Assembly (NCBI GenBank): GCA_039821645.1
Contig: JBCBNU010000011.1
Coordinates: 1 to 61,661 of the forward strand
Direction of reading: 5' to 3'
Origin: CALBPI01 sp039821645
GTDB lineage: Bacteria; Pseudomonadota; Gammaproteobacteria; Steroidobacterales; Woeseiaceae
DNA length: 61,661 bases
Positions within the stretch are counted from its first letter, which is position 1. Each line of letters begins with the position of its first letter. The notes under the pieces were generated by a model. It searched no databases, was not told the DNA's origin, and worked only from the letters and a program-made list of their open reading frames with translations. Made by a program: the position numbers and the translations under genes. Below, piece by piece: positions 43,092 to 52,066 of this stretch.

Positions 43092-44445
43092 GCGTTCGAG
43101 ATTCTCGCGCGAACCGGAAACCACACCGATACGCGCCTTGACCCACGATGGTCGCGGGATTGCGGATAGCGACGGCAAGACCGTTTTCGTGGAAGGCGCC
43201 TTGCCGGGCGAGACAGTGCAGTGGACCCGCAAACGACGCAAGCGGAACTATGACGAGGCGGTTTGCGATGAGGTGATCACCGCCAGTGCCGATCGCATAG
43301 CGCCCGGGTGTGACGCTTTCGGCCGCTGTGGTGGTTGTGTGATGCAGCACATGAGTCTGGAGCTTCAACTCTCGACAAAACAGCAGGTGCTTTCGGACAA
43401 CCTTGAGCGTGTGGGTGGCGTCAGCCCTGCCGCGTGGCTCCCGCCGCGAATGGCAAATGCATGGGGGTATCGTCGTCGAGCCCGTCTTGGTGTGAAATAC
43501 GTCGATGCACGAGAGCGTGTGTTGGTGGGTTTCCGCGAGCGCTACAAACCCTATATCACAGATATGGATCACTGCCCGGTGCTCGTGGAGCCTGTCGATC
43601 GATTGATTCGTCCGCTAGCTGATTGCATCGGTGAGCTCAGCATCGCTCGGCGATTACCTCAAATTGAAGTAGCGGTGGGTGATCCGTTGGCGCCTGGCGA
43701 AAAGGCGGTGACGGTGCTTTGCCTGCGCGTACTCGATCCACCCGATGCAGACGATTTGGAGAAACTCGCGAGTTTCTCCGAAGCCCATGATGTCTGGTTC
43801 TATCTGCAGCCCGGTGGCCCTGATTCGTTGTCACCATTGGCGCGGCGCGATGGTTCTGTCGCGCCTCAGCTTCGCTATCACCTGGCTGAGTTCGATCTTG
43901 CACTTGATTTTGAGCCCAATGATTTTGTTCAAGTCAACGGTGAGATGAATGAGCGGATGGTCTTGGATGCGGTTCGGTTACTTGATCCGCAGCCGGGGGA
44001 TCGGGTTTTGGATCTGTTCTGTGGCATCGGAAATTTCACACTCCCGATCGCGCGAATGGCCAGCTTCGTTCATGGGGTAGAAGGGGCAGAAGCACTGACG
44101 GAGCGCGCTTGTGCCAACGCCGCGAGGAACGGCATTGATAACGTTGGTTTCACGGCGGCCGATCTATTCGAGCCCGCTTCTTGGGAGGCGCTGATGGCGC
44201 AGCATTGGGATCGCATCCTGTTGGACCCGGCCCGTGCCGGTGCACAGCACTTTGCAGAAATCGCCAGAAAGTTGGGTGCGCATCGGATTGTATACGTGTC
44301 ATGCAACCCCGGGACACTAGCGCGCGATGCCAAGTTACTGGTCGAAACGCAGGGTTATCAGCTGCTGCAGGCTGGCGTCATGAACATGTTCCCGCACACA
44401 GCGCACGTTGAGTCTATCGCCGTGTTTGATCGAGTCGTCGACTGA
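43084..44445 (+). CDS. rlmD: 23S rRNA (uracil(1939)-C(5))-methyltransferase RlmD
   Basis: RlmD methylates U1939 of 23S rRNA. The 453-residue protein has an N-terminal TRAM domain, then the 4Fe-4S ligands Cys76, Cys82 and Cys85 (CDAFGRCGGCVMQH) and Cys164 (DHCPV), matching E. coli RumA's four cysteines. The SAM motif is LDLFCGIGNFTLPIA, with LDPARAG after it. The nucleophile is Cys407 in YVSCNPGTLARD. ATG 43084 lies within the exonuclease gene, and TGATG joins it to nagZ. Confidence 0.95.
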   Translation: MGRRSRFSREPETTPIRALTHDGRGIADSDGKTVFVEGALPGETVQWTRKRRKRNYDEAVCDEVITASADRIAPGCDAFGRCGGCVMQHMSLELQLSTKQQVLSDNLERVGGVSPAAWLPPRMANAWGYRRRARLGVKYVDARERVLVGFRERYKPYITDMDHCPVLVEPVDRLIRPLADCIGELSIARRLPQIEVAVGDPLAPGEKAVTVLCLRVLDPPDADDLEKLASFSEAHDVWFYLQPGGPDSLSPLARRDGSVAPQLRYHLAEFDLALDFEPNDFVQVNGEMNERMVLDAVRLLDPQPGDRVLDLFCGIGNFTLPIARMASFVHGVEGAEALTERACANAARNGIDNVGFTAADLFEPASWEALMAQHWDRILLDPARAGAQHFAEIARKLGAHRIVYVSCNPGTLARDAKLLVETQGYQLLQAGVMNMFPHTAHVESIAVFDRVVD

Positions 44446-45488
44446 TGCCGCTGGGGCCTTTGATGATCGATGTCGAGGGCGTAGCTTTGAGCCCAGCCGA
44501 TCGGGATTTGCTCTCCGAGTCTGCGGTCGGAGGCGTTATTCTTTTCAGAAGAAATTTTAAATCAGTAGAGCAACTAATTGATTTAAATTATGAAATAAAA
44601 GAGCTCAGGTCGCCGGAATTATTGATTGCGGTTGATCAGGAGGGTGGACGTGTACAACGGTTCGGCCCGCCATTTACCACCTTGCCACCGCTCGGCTGGT
44701 TCGGCTTGTTGTACCGTCAGGATCCCACGCGAGCGCTCGACCTCGCACGATTGACTGGGTGGCTGCTCGCCGCCGAGCTCCTCAGTTGCCGCGTCGATTT
44801 GTCCTTCGCACCGGTGCTCGATCTTCACTACGGCGTCAGCGCCGTCATCGGTGATCGGTCATTACACCGCAACCCGGATGTTGTCGTCGCACTCGCCACA
44901 CGCATGATGCAAGGCATGAAAGAGGCGGGTATGGCGGCAGTCGGCAAGCACTTCCCTGGGCATGGCGCCGTGGTCGCGGATTCGCACCACGAGCTGCCGG
45001 TCGACCGAAGAGAGTATTCGGACATGTTCGATGACATCGTGGTGTTCGAACGTATGATTGCGGCGGGGCTTCCTGCATTGATGACGGCACACGTCGTGTA
45101 TTCGGCGCTCGACCGTATGCCGGCGAGTTTCTCGGCATGGTGGCAACAACAGGAATTGCGCAGCAGGATCGGTTTCAACGGCGCTGTGTTTTCCGATGAT
45201 TTGACCATGAAAGCAACCGCCGCCTACGGGAGTATCGAAGCCCGAGTCGATCTGGCGCTCGATGCGGGCAGCGACATGGTTTTGATTTGCAACGATCGAG
45301 CTGCAGCTGAACGCGCCGTTCGGCATCTATCAGGCGTTTTCAATCCGACGTCGATGAGCCGTCTGGCGCGACTTCGCGCCGGGGCGACGTTTGACACCTC
45401 TGCGTTGACTTCCCTCGAACAATGGCGGGAGGCCCGCACCGCACTGGACGATGCGCTCGGCCGCGAGTCGGATCCCGTGCTTTGGTGA
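44445..45488 (+). CDS. nagZ: Beta-N-acetylhexosaminidase NagZ
   Basis: NagZ removes GlcNAc from anhydromuropeptides during wall recycling. The 347-residue GH3 enzyme carries the signature KHFPGHGAVVADSHHELP (residues 168-185), with the His-Asp pair that acts as acid/base in this family. LIAVDQEGGRVQRF near the N-terminus and FSDDLTMKA with its nucleophilic Asp are also present. Start ATG shares a base with the rlmD stop. An AT-rich patch with a perfect inverted repeat lies at codons 38-50 (see the repeat entry). It is coupled to the phosphorylase gene by GTGA. Confidence 0.97.
   Translation: MPLGPLMIDVEGVALSPADRDLLSESAVGGVILFRRNFKSVEQLIDLNYEIKELRSPELLIAVDQEGGRVQRFGPPFTTLPPLGWFGLLYRQDPTRALDLARLTGWLLAAELLSCRVDLSFAPVLDLHYGVSAVIGDRSLHRNPDVVVALATRMMQGMKEAGMAAVGKHFPGHGAVVADSHHELPVDRREYSDMFDDIVVFERMIAAGLPALMTAHVVYSALDRMPASFSAWWQQQELRSRIGFNGAVFSDDLTMKATAAYGSIEARVDLALDAGSDMVLICNDRAAAERAVRHLSGVFNPTSMSRLARLRAGATFDTSALTSLEQWREARTALDDALGRESDPVLW
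44556..44587. repeat. AT-rich 9-bp inverted repeat inside nagZ
   Basis: TTTAAATCA (44556-44564) and TGATTTAAA (44579-44587) form perfect arms around a 14-base spacer. They lie in an AT-rich stretch of about 60 bases in a gene that is otherwise GC-rich. The codons here are rare-looking for this genome by eye (AAA, TTA, ATA, AAT). It may be chance, a binding site, or a recombined patch. Confidence 0.6.
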
Positions 45489-46228
45489 ACTCTGTATACG
45501 CCGTTATCGGGGGCACCGGCACCGGAGACCGGGACGCATCGACAATAATTGAGACGCGATCCGTGGAGACGGCTTTCGGCGAGCCGTCTGCGCCACTGAG
45601 CCGATTGCGCATTCGTGAATCGCAGGTGTGGTTTCTCCCGCGGCACGGTGAAGGTCACCAGATTGCGCCGCATCGTGTGAACTACGCCGCGAACCTTAGC
45701 GCGCTGGCTCATGTTGGCGCCACTCACGTCATTGCGTTGAACGCTGTGGGGATCATCGGCCAACGAGTAGCGCCTGGCGGCTTGCTGCTCCCGGATCAGA
45801 TCATTGACTACACTTGGGGGCGAGTGCACAGCGTGCGAGATGGGGTGTCCGGACCGCTCGAGCACATCGATTTCACGAAACCTTATGATGACGCGCTGCG
45901 AGCGCAGATTGCCGCCGCCGCGAAGACCGCGTCGGTCCCACTGGCTCTGGATGGGGTTTACGGCGCCACTCAAGGTCCTCGTCTTGAGTCTGCGGCGGAG
46001 GTGGCCCGGTTGGCGCGTGATGGTGTGGAAGTCATCGGCATGACCGGCATGCCGGAAGCGTCAATTGCCCGTGAGTTGGGTCTGTCTTATGCATGCCTTG
46101 CACTGATCGTCAACGAAGCGGCGGGTCAAGGGGACGGCGATATTCATGCTCAACTGACCGCCGCCATGCATGCGGCCCGTGATCGTGCCGATCGGCTGCT
46201 GGCGGCGTTTTTCGACCCAAAAGGGTGA
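45485..46228 (+). CDS. S-methyl-5'-thioinosine/adenosine phosphorylase
   Basis: This 247-residue purine phosphorylase of the MTAP family cleaves methylthio-nucleosides with phosphate. GGTGTGD binds phosphate, PRHGEGHQIAPHRVNYAANL is the family signature, and GMTGMPEAS recalls the methylthioribose pocket. At the base-binding position it has Asn210 (LIVNEAAG) rather than the Asp of human MTAP. This favours a 6-oxopurine such as methylthioinosine, as in the Pseudomonas enzyme, which also sits next to nagZ. The GTG at 45485 is a GTGA overlap with nagZ; the open frame extends upstream inside nagZ. Confidence 0.88.
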   Translation: MNSVYAVIGGTGTGDRDASTIIETRSVETAFGEPSAPLSRLRIRESQVWFLPRHGEGHQIAPHRVNYAANLSALAHVGATHVIALNAVGIIGQRVAPGGLLLPDQIIDYTWGRVHSVRDGVSGPLEHIDFTKPYDDALRAQIAAAAKTASVPLALDGVYGATQGPRLESAAEVARLARDGVEVIGMTGMPEASIARELGLSYACLALIVNEAAGQGDGDIHAQLTAAMHAARDRADRLLAAFFDPKG

Positions 46229-46287
46229 TTTAGTTAGCATTTTCAGGCCTCTGCGCTCGATTTTTCGATTTGGCGCTGCTACACATA

Positions 46288-47253
46288 ATGTCTCGAATCG
46301 AATTGCAGCCGATATCCGTGAAGCTACCGTCCAAGAGCATCCTCCGAAACATGATCGACGGCCAACCGTCGCCGGTCTGTCTTGTTGATGTTCGCAACGA
46401 TAACTGGCGAATCGTTTACTTCAACCCAGCGTTTCTGCGAGCTCTGGATCTGCCATCAGGTCAGGTCTGCGGACAAGATGCGGCACCTCTGCTCAGCAAG
46501 ATTGGTGGGAGTGGTGTAATCACGGCGATTGATTCTGCGAGTGAGGTTAGACCACAGACCGAGTTCTCGGCCGTGATCGCCGGGAAAGAGACGCCTGATC
46601 AGCAGGTGTCCGGACGGGTGATGCTCGCAGAATCCGGATCTCCGCTGCGTATTGTGTTCTTCCAGGTCACTTCGGTGAGCGAAGCGGCGACGGGAACCAC
46701 CGCGTCACTGAATACGCTACCCAGCGATTCGGTCACCGTGTTCCTCAAGCAAGACCCCTGGATCGCGCTGCTTCGACGCGACGCCGCGATCGCAGCGCGC
46801 GAGCAGTCGTGGCTTTCGGTGATCGTGTTCCGTATCGATGCGTTCGAGAGCTACGTCGAGACCTTCGGGCAACATGCGGGTGATTCGGCGCTGAAGCGAA
46901 TTGCACATAGTGTTCGCCGTCGTCTGCAGCGCGCTGGCGATACCGCAGCGCGCGTTGCAAGCGACGAGCTGGCCGTACTCATTCACAGCACGAGCGCACC
47001 GTCGGCACGCAAATTCGCTGATGCGATTGCGAGCGATATCCAGGCTTTGGCAATCCATCACCCCAAGTCACCAGTGGGTCGCCATCTTGGCGTCACGGTC
47101 GGCGTTTGTAGTCGTGTACCCCGCAACGAAGACGACGCTACCGCCATGCTCGAACAAGCTCGCGCTCAGCTGGATGCCCCTGAAGGTGTCGTTACGCTGT
47201 ATCCGTCGCTAGAAGAATCCGGCAAGGCGGACAAACAATCTTCGCTTAAGTAA
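46288..47253 (+). CDS. PAS-like plus degenerate GGDEF protein
   Basis: This 321-residue cytoplasmic protein has a PAS-like N-terminal half (about 15-135: MIDGQPSPVCLVDVRNDNWR, VYFNPAFLRALDL) and a GGDEF-domain-like C-terminal half (about 165-305). The catalytic motif reads ASDEL (224-228) instead of GGDEF, and the usual metal-binding DxD is replaced by RID. It probably cannot make cyclic di-GMP but could bind nucleotide or act by protein contact. A TTG at 46270 is an alternative start. It stands alone, converging on csiV with 16 bases between, and is preceded by a 59-base gap with no clear promoter. Confidence 0.8.
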   Translation: MSRIELQPISVKLPSKSILRNMIDGQPSPVCLVDVRNDNWRIVYFNPAFLRALDLPSGQVCGQDAAPLLSKIGGSGVITAIDSASEVRPQTEFSAVIAGKETPDQQVSGRVMLAESGSPLRIVFFQVTSVSEAATGTTASLNTLPSDSVTVFLKQDPWIALLRRDAAIAAREQSWLSVIVFRIDAFESYVETFGQHAGDSALKRIAHSVRRRLQRAGDTAARVASDELAVLIHSTSAPSARKFADAIASDIQALAIHHPKSPVGRHLGVTVGVCSRVPRNEDDATAMLEQARAQLDAPEGVVTLYPSLEESGKADKQSSLK

Positions 47254-47269
47254 GGCCCTGGCCCACACC

Positions 47270-48088
47270 TTAGAACTCGACCTCGACCACCTCGGGTTTG
47301 TTGATGATGGCGATGGCACCAAAGCGCGGGTGATCAAAGAAATGGGTTTCGCCACTGCGCATTTTCCGCCGCTCATCGAGTCTGTAGATGACGCTGCCGA
47401 GGCTATCGGCGGAAGGTTTTGCCAACTCGAGGTCTAGCGTCAAGTGTAGAAAGCGCTCGACGTAGATGCTCGCTTCGGCGCTCAGCTCATCAGGCACGTC
47501 TGCGATTCGCTCGAGTGCCAGCGTGGTAGCGTCTGCCTTGCCATAGACGGGTTGGCGCCAGCCGGCGTGTATAAGCGGTTTGTAATCGCGACTATTGCGC
47601 ATCCGCTCGAAGGCCTCGGCCAGGTCGAGCTCTTCTTCCTCAAGCAGTGTCCAGATCAGCGGCTTGTCGTCTTCCAGAGGTATCGGTAGGCCGTCCTCGC
47701 CGAGCGGCACTTGTTCGTCTGCTAACAAGCCTTCCGCGGTTTGCGGCTCCTCGGGTTCAGGCTGTGCGAGAGTTTCGGGAAACTCGTTGAACGTACCATT
47801 CAGGATCGCTTGCAAGCGATCCTCCTCGACTCTTTGTGCTTCGAGCTCCGCCTGAACCTCGGCGCGTCCCGTGTCGATGTACGCCCAGTCCTCCCGTGCG
47901 CCGACTGCGCCGCCGACATACTCAAATACGATCACCTCGATCTCGAATTCGGGAATCGGTTCGGCAGCTTCGTCTTCGACTCGCGCTAAGTCCTCGGGAA
48001 TCTCAACGGAAACCTGGGCGTCGCAAACCGACGTCGTAGCCAACAGTGCAGCCAGACTCCAGAGAAAAGGCATTTTGAAGTATCGCAT
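47270..48088 (-). CDS. csiV: CsiV-family periplasmic protein
   Basis: This 272-residue exported protein has a signal peptide to about residue 24 (SVCDA, then QVSVE). A conserved start IPEFEIEVIVFEYVGG follows and the chain ends HFFDHPRFGAIAIINKPE, both typical of the CsiV family (PF10972), first described in Vibrio as peptidoglycan-binding. The middle is an acidic, Glu/Pro-rich linker (about 90-150). It follows mfd by 24 bases on minus, a frequent pairing in gammaproteobacteria. The molecular role is poorly defined. Confidence 0.82.
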   Translation of the reverse strand: MRYFKMPFLWSLAALLATTSVCDAQVSVEIPEDLARVEDEAAEPIPEFEIEVIVFEYVGGAVGAREDWAYIDTGRAEVQAELEAQRVEEDRLQAILNGTFNEFPETLAQPEPEEPQTAEGLLADEQVPLGEDGLPIPLEDDKPLIWTLLEEEELDLAEAFERMRNSRDYKPLIHAGWRQPVYGKADATTLALERIADVPDELSAEASIYVERFLHLTLDLELAKPSADSLGSVIYRLDERRKMRSGETHFFDHPRFGAIAIINKPEVVEVEF

Positions 48089-48112
48089 CGCGGCAGTTTA
48101 CCTCAGCGACGA

Positions 48113-51100
48113 CTATTCCGGTGTCAGACGCTGTAGCAACCGTTCGAGGACAGCCACTCGGTCCGGTCCGGTTTGCATCTCGCGTCGGAACGTCAGCTTG
48201 TCCGCACCCTGGAGTTTGTAGCGGTCGGGCTGCTTCTGAACCAGTGTGATGAGCTTCATCGGATCGATGCACGGCTCTGCAGAAAACCTAATGAAGCCGT
48301 TTTGCGTATTCGCGTCGATCTTCACAATGTCGAGCGCTTGCGCCTTCTGCTTGAGCCGCGTGATATCGATCAGCAACCGTGTGGCGTCCGGCAGGAGGCC
48401 AAACCGGTCGATCAGTTCGATTTGTAACTCCCGAAGCTGGGCCTCATCGGTGCAACTGGCCAGACGCTTGTATAGCATCAGCCGGAGATGGACATCGGGC
48501 ACGTAGTCTTCGGGCAGCAAAGCTGGCAGGTGCAAATTGATTTCGACGCCCGCATTCAACGGTTGATCGAACGCGGGTTCGCGGCCCTCGCGCAGCGCCT
48601 GAACGGCGGTGGTCAAAAGCTCGGTGTACATGGCGAAACCAATTTCCTGGATTTGCCCGCTCTGACCCTCACCCAACAGCTCGCCAGCGCCGCGAATCTC
48701 AAGGTCGTGACTCGCGAGTGCGAATCCAGCGCCGAGATCCTCAAGCGATTCAATCGCGTCCAGTCGCTTGATGGCATCCGCTGTCATCGCGTTCCGAGGT
48801 GGCGTTATGAGGTACGCATAGGCGCGGTGATGTGACCGACCGACTCGCCCGCGCAGCTGATGCAACTGGGCAAGGCCGAATCGATCGGCGCGGTTGATGA
48901 TGATGGTGTTGGCGGTCGGTACATCGATGCCGCTTTCCACGATCGTCGTACAGATGAACACATTGAAATTGCGGTGATAGAAATCAAACATCACCTGCTC
49001 GAGTTCGCGCTCACTCATCTGGCCGTGTCCGATGCCGACGGTTGCTTCCGGCACAAGCTTGCGAATGTCGCTGGCGATTTTCTCGATGTCCTCGACCCGG
49101 TTGTGGACAAAATAGACCTGTCCGCCGCGGCGAATTTCTCTAAGACATGCCTCGCGGATCAACCCATCGTTCCAGCGGCTGATAAAGGTTTTGACGGAAA
49201 GTCTGTCGGCAGGGGGCGTGGTGATTAGCGAGAGTTCGCGCAGTCCACCAAGTGCCATGTTAAGGGTGCGAGGAATCGGTGTTGCTGTGAGCGTCAAAAC
49301 ATCGATTTCCGAGCGCAGAGACTTAAGGGCCTCCTTGTGTCGTACGCCGAAACGATGTTCCTCATCGATGATCACGAGTCCTGGTGACTTGAAGCTTTGC
49401 GTGTGTCCGAGGAGTTTATGAGTTCCGATCACGATATCGATGGTGCCGTTTCGCATGCCCTCTAGCGTCTCATCGACGGCTTTTTTGGATCGAAACCGTG
49501 ACAAAAGTGCAACCTGCACTGGCCAATCGGCGAAGCGGTCGACGAACGTCTGGTAGTGCTGTTGTGCGAGTAACGTTGTCGGTACCAGCACGGCGACCTG
49601 ACGGCTGTTTTGCGCACAGACGAAGGCGGCGCGCAGCGCAACCTCGGTCTTGCCAAATCCGACATCGCCGCAGACGACGCGATCCATGGGTGTGCCGGCC
49701 TGCATGTCTTTCAGAATCGCATCCACCGTGGCGGCCTGATCTTCGGTCAGTTCGAACGGGAACTCAGCACTGAACTGTCGGTAGTCGGCTTGCGGTGTAT
49801 GCATGGATACACCCTTACGTGCTGCACGTCGCGCGTACACGTCAAGAAGTTCAGCGGCGACATCCCGGGCCTTTTCGGCTGCCTTTTTGCGTGCGCGCTG
49901 CCATTGGTCTGTACCGAGTCGATGCAACGGCGCTTTGTCGGGCGATGCACCGGTGTAGCGCGAGATCAATTGAAGTGCATGCACCGGGACGTAGAGCTTA
50001 TCGCCGCCCGCATACTCCAGGGTCAGAAACTCATTGGTGATATCGCCGACCGTCAGCGTCTGCAGGCCGAGATAGCGACCAACGCCGTACGCTTCATGAA
50101 TAACGGGAGCGCCGACCGACAAATCACTCAATTGCCGGATCACGGCCTCGGGGTCACGTTGACCGCGTCGTCGTCTTCGGCGTGCTCGAACGCGCTGACC
50201 GTAGAGCGCCTGTTCGGTGACCAACGAGAGCGCCGGCTCGCTCGGCAGTGTCATGCCCTCATTGATGTCCCCAACGGTGACTGCCAGTGAAGCGTCGCTG
50301 GCGAGGAACGATTGCCAATTCGCCACCGTTGCGGGTTTCAGATCGAGGTCTCGGCACAAATCTACTAGTGCTTCACGACGGCCGGGCGACTCTGCGACGA
50401 GCAAAACGCGGCCCGCGCGCTGGCGGTCATTGACGAACCGCAAAAATGGCTGCGCTGCGTCTTGTTGCGCTGCGCCGATCGCGATGGGCGGTAGCGGTCG
50501 GGCCATAGCGTCGATGCCCTCCAGGGGCTTCTCGCGGGACAGGCTCAGTTGCTGATAGCTTGAAATACGACCACGCCATTCGGTCGGCGTGAAGAAGGCC
50601 TCATCCGGGCGCAGCAGAGGGCGCTCTTCGGCCACGTTCAACACCTCGAAGCGCTCTGTTGCCTGTTCGAACGCTGCATCGATCGAAGGGTTCGTGTCTG
50701 AGTTGCTCGCGAGCAAAACACGTTTTGGCAAGTAGTCGAGTAAGTTGCTCGTGGTGTCATAGAACAGCGGCAGGTAGTACTCGATGCCGCCATGTGCGTT
50801 TCCGGCAGAGACGTCTCGATAGACCTGCGACTGTGCGCCCTCCGGGAAGCGCTCGCGATATCGTTGACGAAAGCCACTGACCGATTCTTTGTCGAGTGGA
50901 ATTTCACGCCCCGGCAGCAAAACCACACCCGGTGTCTCGTCGCCAGAAAGCTGGGTTTCGGGATCGAAGAACCGCAGCGTCTCGATTTCGTCGTCGAACA
51001 AATCGACACGAATCGGGGCCTCTGCCCCCATGGGAAATACGTCTAGCAATGCACCGCGCAAGGCGAATTCACCATGCTCCGTGACCTGGGGAACACGCGC

Positions 51101-51580
51101 ATAACCGGTAGCGACCAGTCGATTCGTGAATCCGTCGAGGTCGAGCGTCGCCCCGGCGGTCAGCGAAATCGAACGTGCGGAGACGTACTCGACCGGTGGC
51201 AGACGGTGCAAGGCGCATTGTGCCGCCACAATCAGCAAGCCGCGCTCGAGCGCGGGCAGTTCGGCCAGCACGCTGAGCCGTTGGGAGATGATGTCCTGAT
51301 GCGGTGAAAAGCTGTCGTAGGCGAGGGTTTCCCAATCGGGGAAATGCAGGACGCGTAGATCCGGCGGCGCGAAAAAGCGTGCCGCCGCCTCGAGCTGGTC
51401 GGCGGCTTGCTGCGACTCGGCAAAATACACCACAGGTCGTGCTTCGCTCGTGGCGAGCTCGGCGAGCAGCAAAGCGATACTGGCACCCGACAGTCCACCG
51501 ACCGGTTCGGTCAGTGTTGATGCGGAAAACGGAAAAACGGCCGTGGCGGCCGATATGGCGGTGGCAGTGTTGGATGTCAT
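48113..51580 (-). CDS. mfd: Transcription-repair coupling factor Mfd
   Basis: Mfd removes RNA polymerase stalled at DNA damage and recruits UvrA. The 1155-residue length matches E. coli's 1148. The order is a UvrB-like N-terminal part, an RNA polymerase-interacting domain (about 500), and a RecG-like translocase with Walker A CGDVGFGKTEVALRAAF, the DEEH box VIIDEEHRFGVRHK, TATPIPRTL and QLRGRVGR. The regulatory C-terminal domain follows. It starts 30 bases after a predicted extended -10 promoter (51616-51624). Confidence 0.98.
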   Translation of the reverse strand: MTSNTATAISAATAVFPFSASTLTEPVGGLSGASIALLLAELATSEARPVVYFAESQQAADQLEAAARFFAPPDLRVLHFPDWETLAYDSFSPHQDIISQRLSVLAELPALERGLLIVAAQCALHRLPPVEYVSARSISLTAGATLDLDGFTNRLVATGYARVPQVTEHGEFALRGALLDVFPMGAEAPIRVDLFDDEIETLRFFDPETQLSGDETPGVVLLPGREIPLDKESVSGFRQRYRERFPEGAQSQVYRDVSAGNAHGGIEYYLPLFYDTTSNLLDYLPKRVLLASNSDTNPSIDAAFEQATERFEVLNVAEERPLLRPDEAFFTPTEWRGRISSYQQLSLSREKPLEGIDAMARPLPPIAIGAAQQDAAQPFLRFVNDRQRAGRVLLVAESPGRREALVDLCRDLDLKPATVANWQSFLASDASLAVTVGDINEGMTLPSEPALSLVTEQALYGQRVRARRRRRRGQRDPEAVIRQLSDLSVGAPVIHEAYGVGRYLGLQTLTVGDITNEFLTLEYAGGDKLYVPVHALQLISRYTGASPDKAPLHRLGTDQWQRARKKAAEKARDVAAELLDVYARRAARKGVSMHTPQADYRQFSAEFPFELTEDQAATVDAILKDMQAGTPMDRVVCGDVGFGKTEVALRAAFVCAQNSRQVAVLVPTTLLAQQHYQTFVDRFADWPVQVALLSRFRSKKAVDETLEGMRNGTIDIVIGTHKLLGHTQSFKSPGLVIIDEEHRFGVRHKEALKSLRSEIDVLTLTATPIPRTLNMALGGLRELSLITTPPADRLSVKTFISRWNDGLIREACLREIRRGGQVYFVHNRVEDIEKIASDIRKLVPEATVGIGHGQMSERELEQVMFDFYHRNFNVFICTTIVESGIDVPTANTIIINRADRFGLAQLHQLRGRVGRSHHRAYAYLITPPRNAMTADAIKRLDAIESLEDLGAGFALASHDLEIRGAGELLGEGQSGQIQEIGFAMYTELLTTAVQALREGREPAFDQPLNAGVEINLHLPALLPEDYVPDVHLRLMLYKRLASCTDEAQLRELQIELIDRFGLLPDATRLLIDITRLKQKAQALDIVKIDANTQNGFIRFSAEPCIDPMKLITLVQKQPDRYKLQGADKLTFRREMQTGPDRVAVLERLLQRLTPE

Positions 51581-51615
51581 AGCGGTGCCGGCTCGATGAT
51601 GCTGAGCCGACCCGC

Positions 51616-51624
51616 ATTATGCCA
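51616..51624 (-). promoter_or_regulatory. Extended -10 promoter for mfd
   Basis: Read on minus the sequence is TGGCATAAT, identical to the element before the SDHAF4-like gene at 28179. Transcription would start near 51609, about 29 bases upstream of mfd. No strong -35 is seen. Confidence 0.5.
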
Positions 51625-51642
51625 CAGCGGATTGGGCTGCGA

Positions 51643-51921
51643 TTATCCTCGTGAGATTACGGTGTGGATGACGCGGTCGTACTCGAAGTAGACCGTGAAA
51701 CCTGCGTACTCCCAGCGCGTGATCGGTGGTTCGCCGACGGCAGCGCGACGAGCTTGAGGTTCGCCCCAGCTCGACTCCACTCGATCCATAGTCATGCCGC
51801 GGGTCGGGGCATTCGCATCGGTCAGAACCGGAGCTGTCTTAGCATCGATTGTCTCAGCGATGCCGGTGGGTGCGGCAAAGAGTCCCGCTATGGCGGCAAT
51901 TGTCAGTAGTTGCTTTTTCAT
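51643..51921 (-). CDS. Small exported protein of unknown function
   Basis: The 92-residue product has a clear signal peptide to about residue 22 (LLTIAAIAGLFAAPTGIA). The mature part of some 70 residues is GMTMDRVESSWGEPQARRAA, then ITRWEYAGFTVYFEYDRVIH. A helix followed by a Gly-Pro turn and a beta hairpin recalls the BamE/SmpA-like fold, but this is a guess. There is no lipobox. I recognise similar short proteins next to mfd in related genomes but no function. GAGGAG precedes the ATG and an extended -10 lies at 51963-51971. Confidence 0.8.
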   Translation of the reverse strand: MKKQLLTIAAIAGLFAAPTGIAETIDAKTAPVLTDANAPTRGMTMDRVESSWGEPQARRAAVGEPPITRWEYAGFTVYFEYDRVIHTVISRG

Positions 51922-51962
51922 CTGCTGCTCCTCCCGCTCATCGGGATCACTCTCTTAACCGG

Positions 51963-51971
51963 ATAATAGCA
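51963..51971 (-). promoter_or_regulatory. Extended -10 promoter for the small exported protein
   Basis: On minus the sequence is TGCTATTAT, an extended -10 with five of six hexamer matches. It predicts a start near 51956, giving a 35-base leader before 51921. The region between this and lolC (about 95 bases) shows no convincing promoter toward lolC. Confidence 0.45.
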
Positions 51972-52066
51972 CTGGCTTTTTCGCCGACGACAGCAACGTT
52001 AGCCCGGAATCGTGACGGGTGTCTCGGAAACGGGCATCACGACCGAGGTTGTGACAAAATTCGAGA

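Noticed and set aside
46250..46275. GCGCTCGA...TCGATTTGGCGC imperfect hairpin before the PAS protein
   Set aside because: A four-base bulge and no T-run make it weak; it may be chance.
47250..47276. TAAGG/CCTTA inverted repeat between the GGDEF-like gene and csiV
   Set aside because: The stem is only five pairs and no T-run follows on either strand, so I do not call a terminator.
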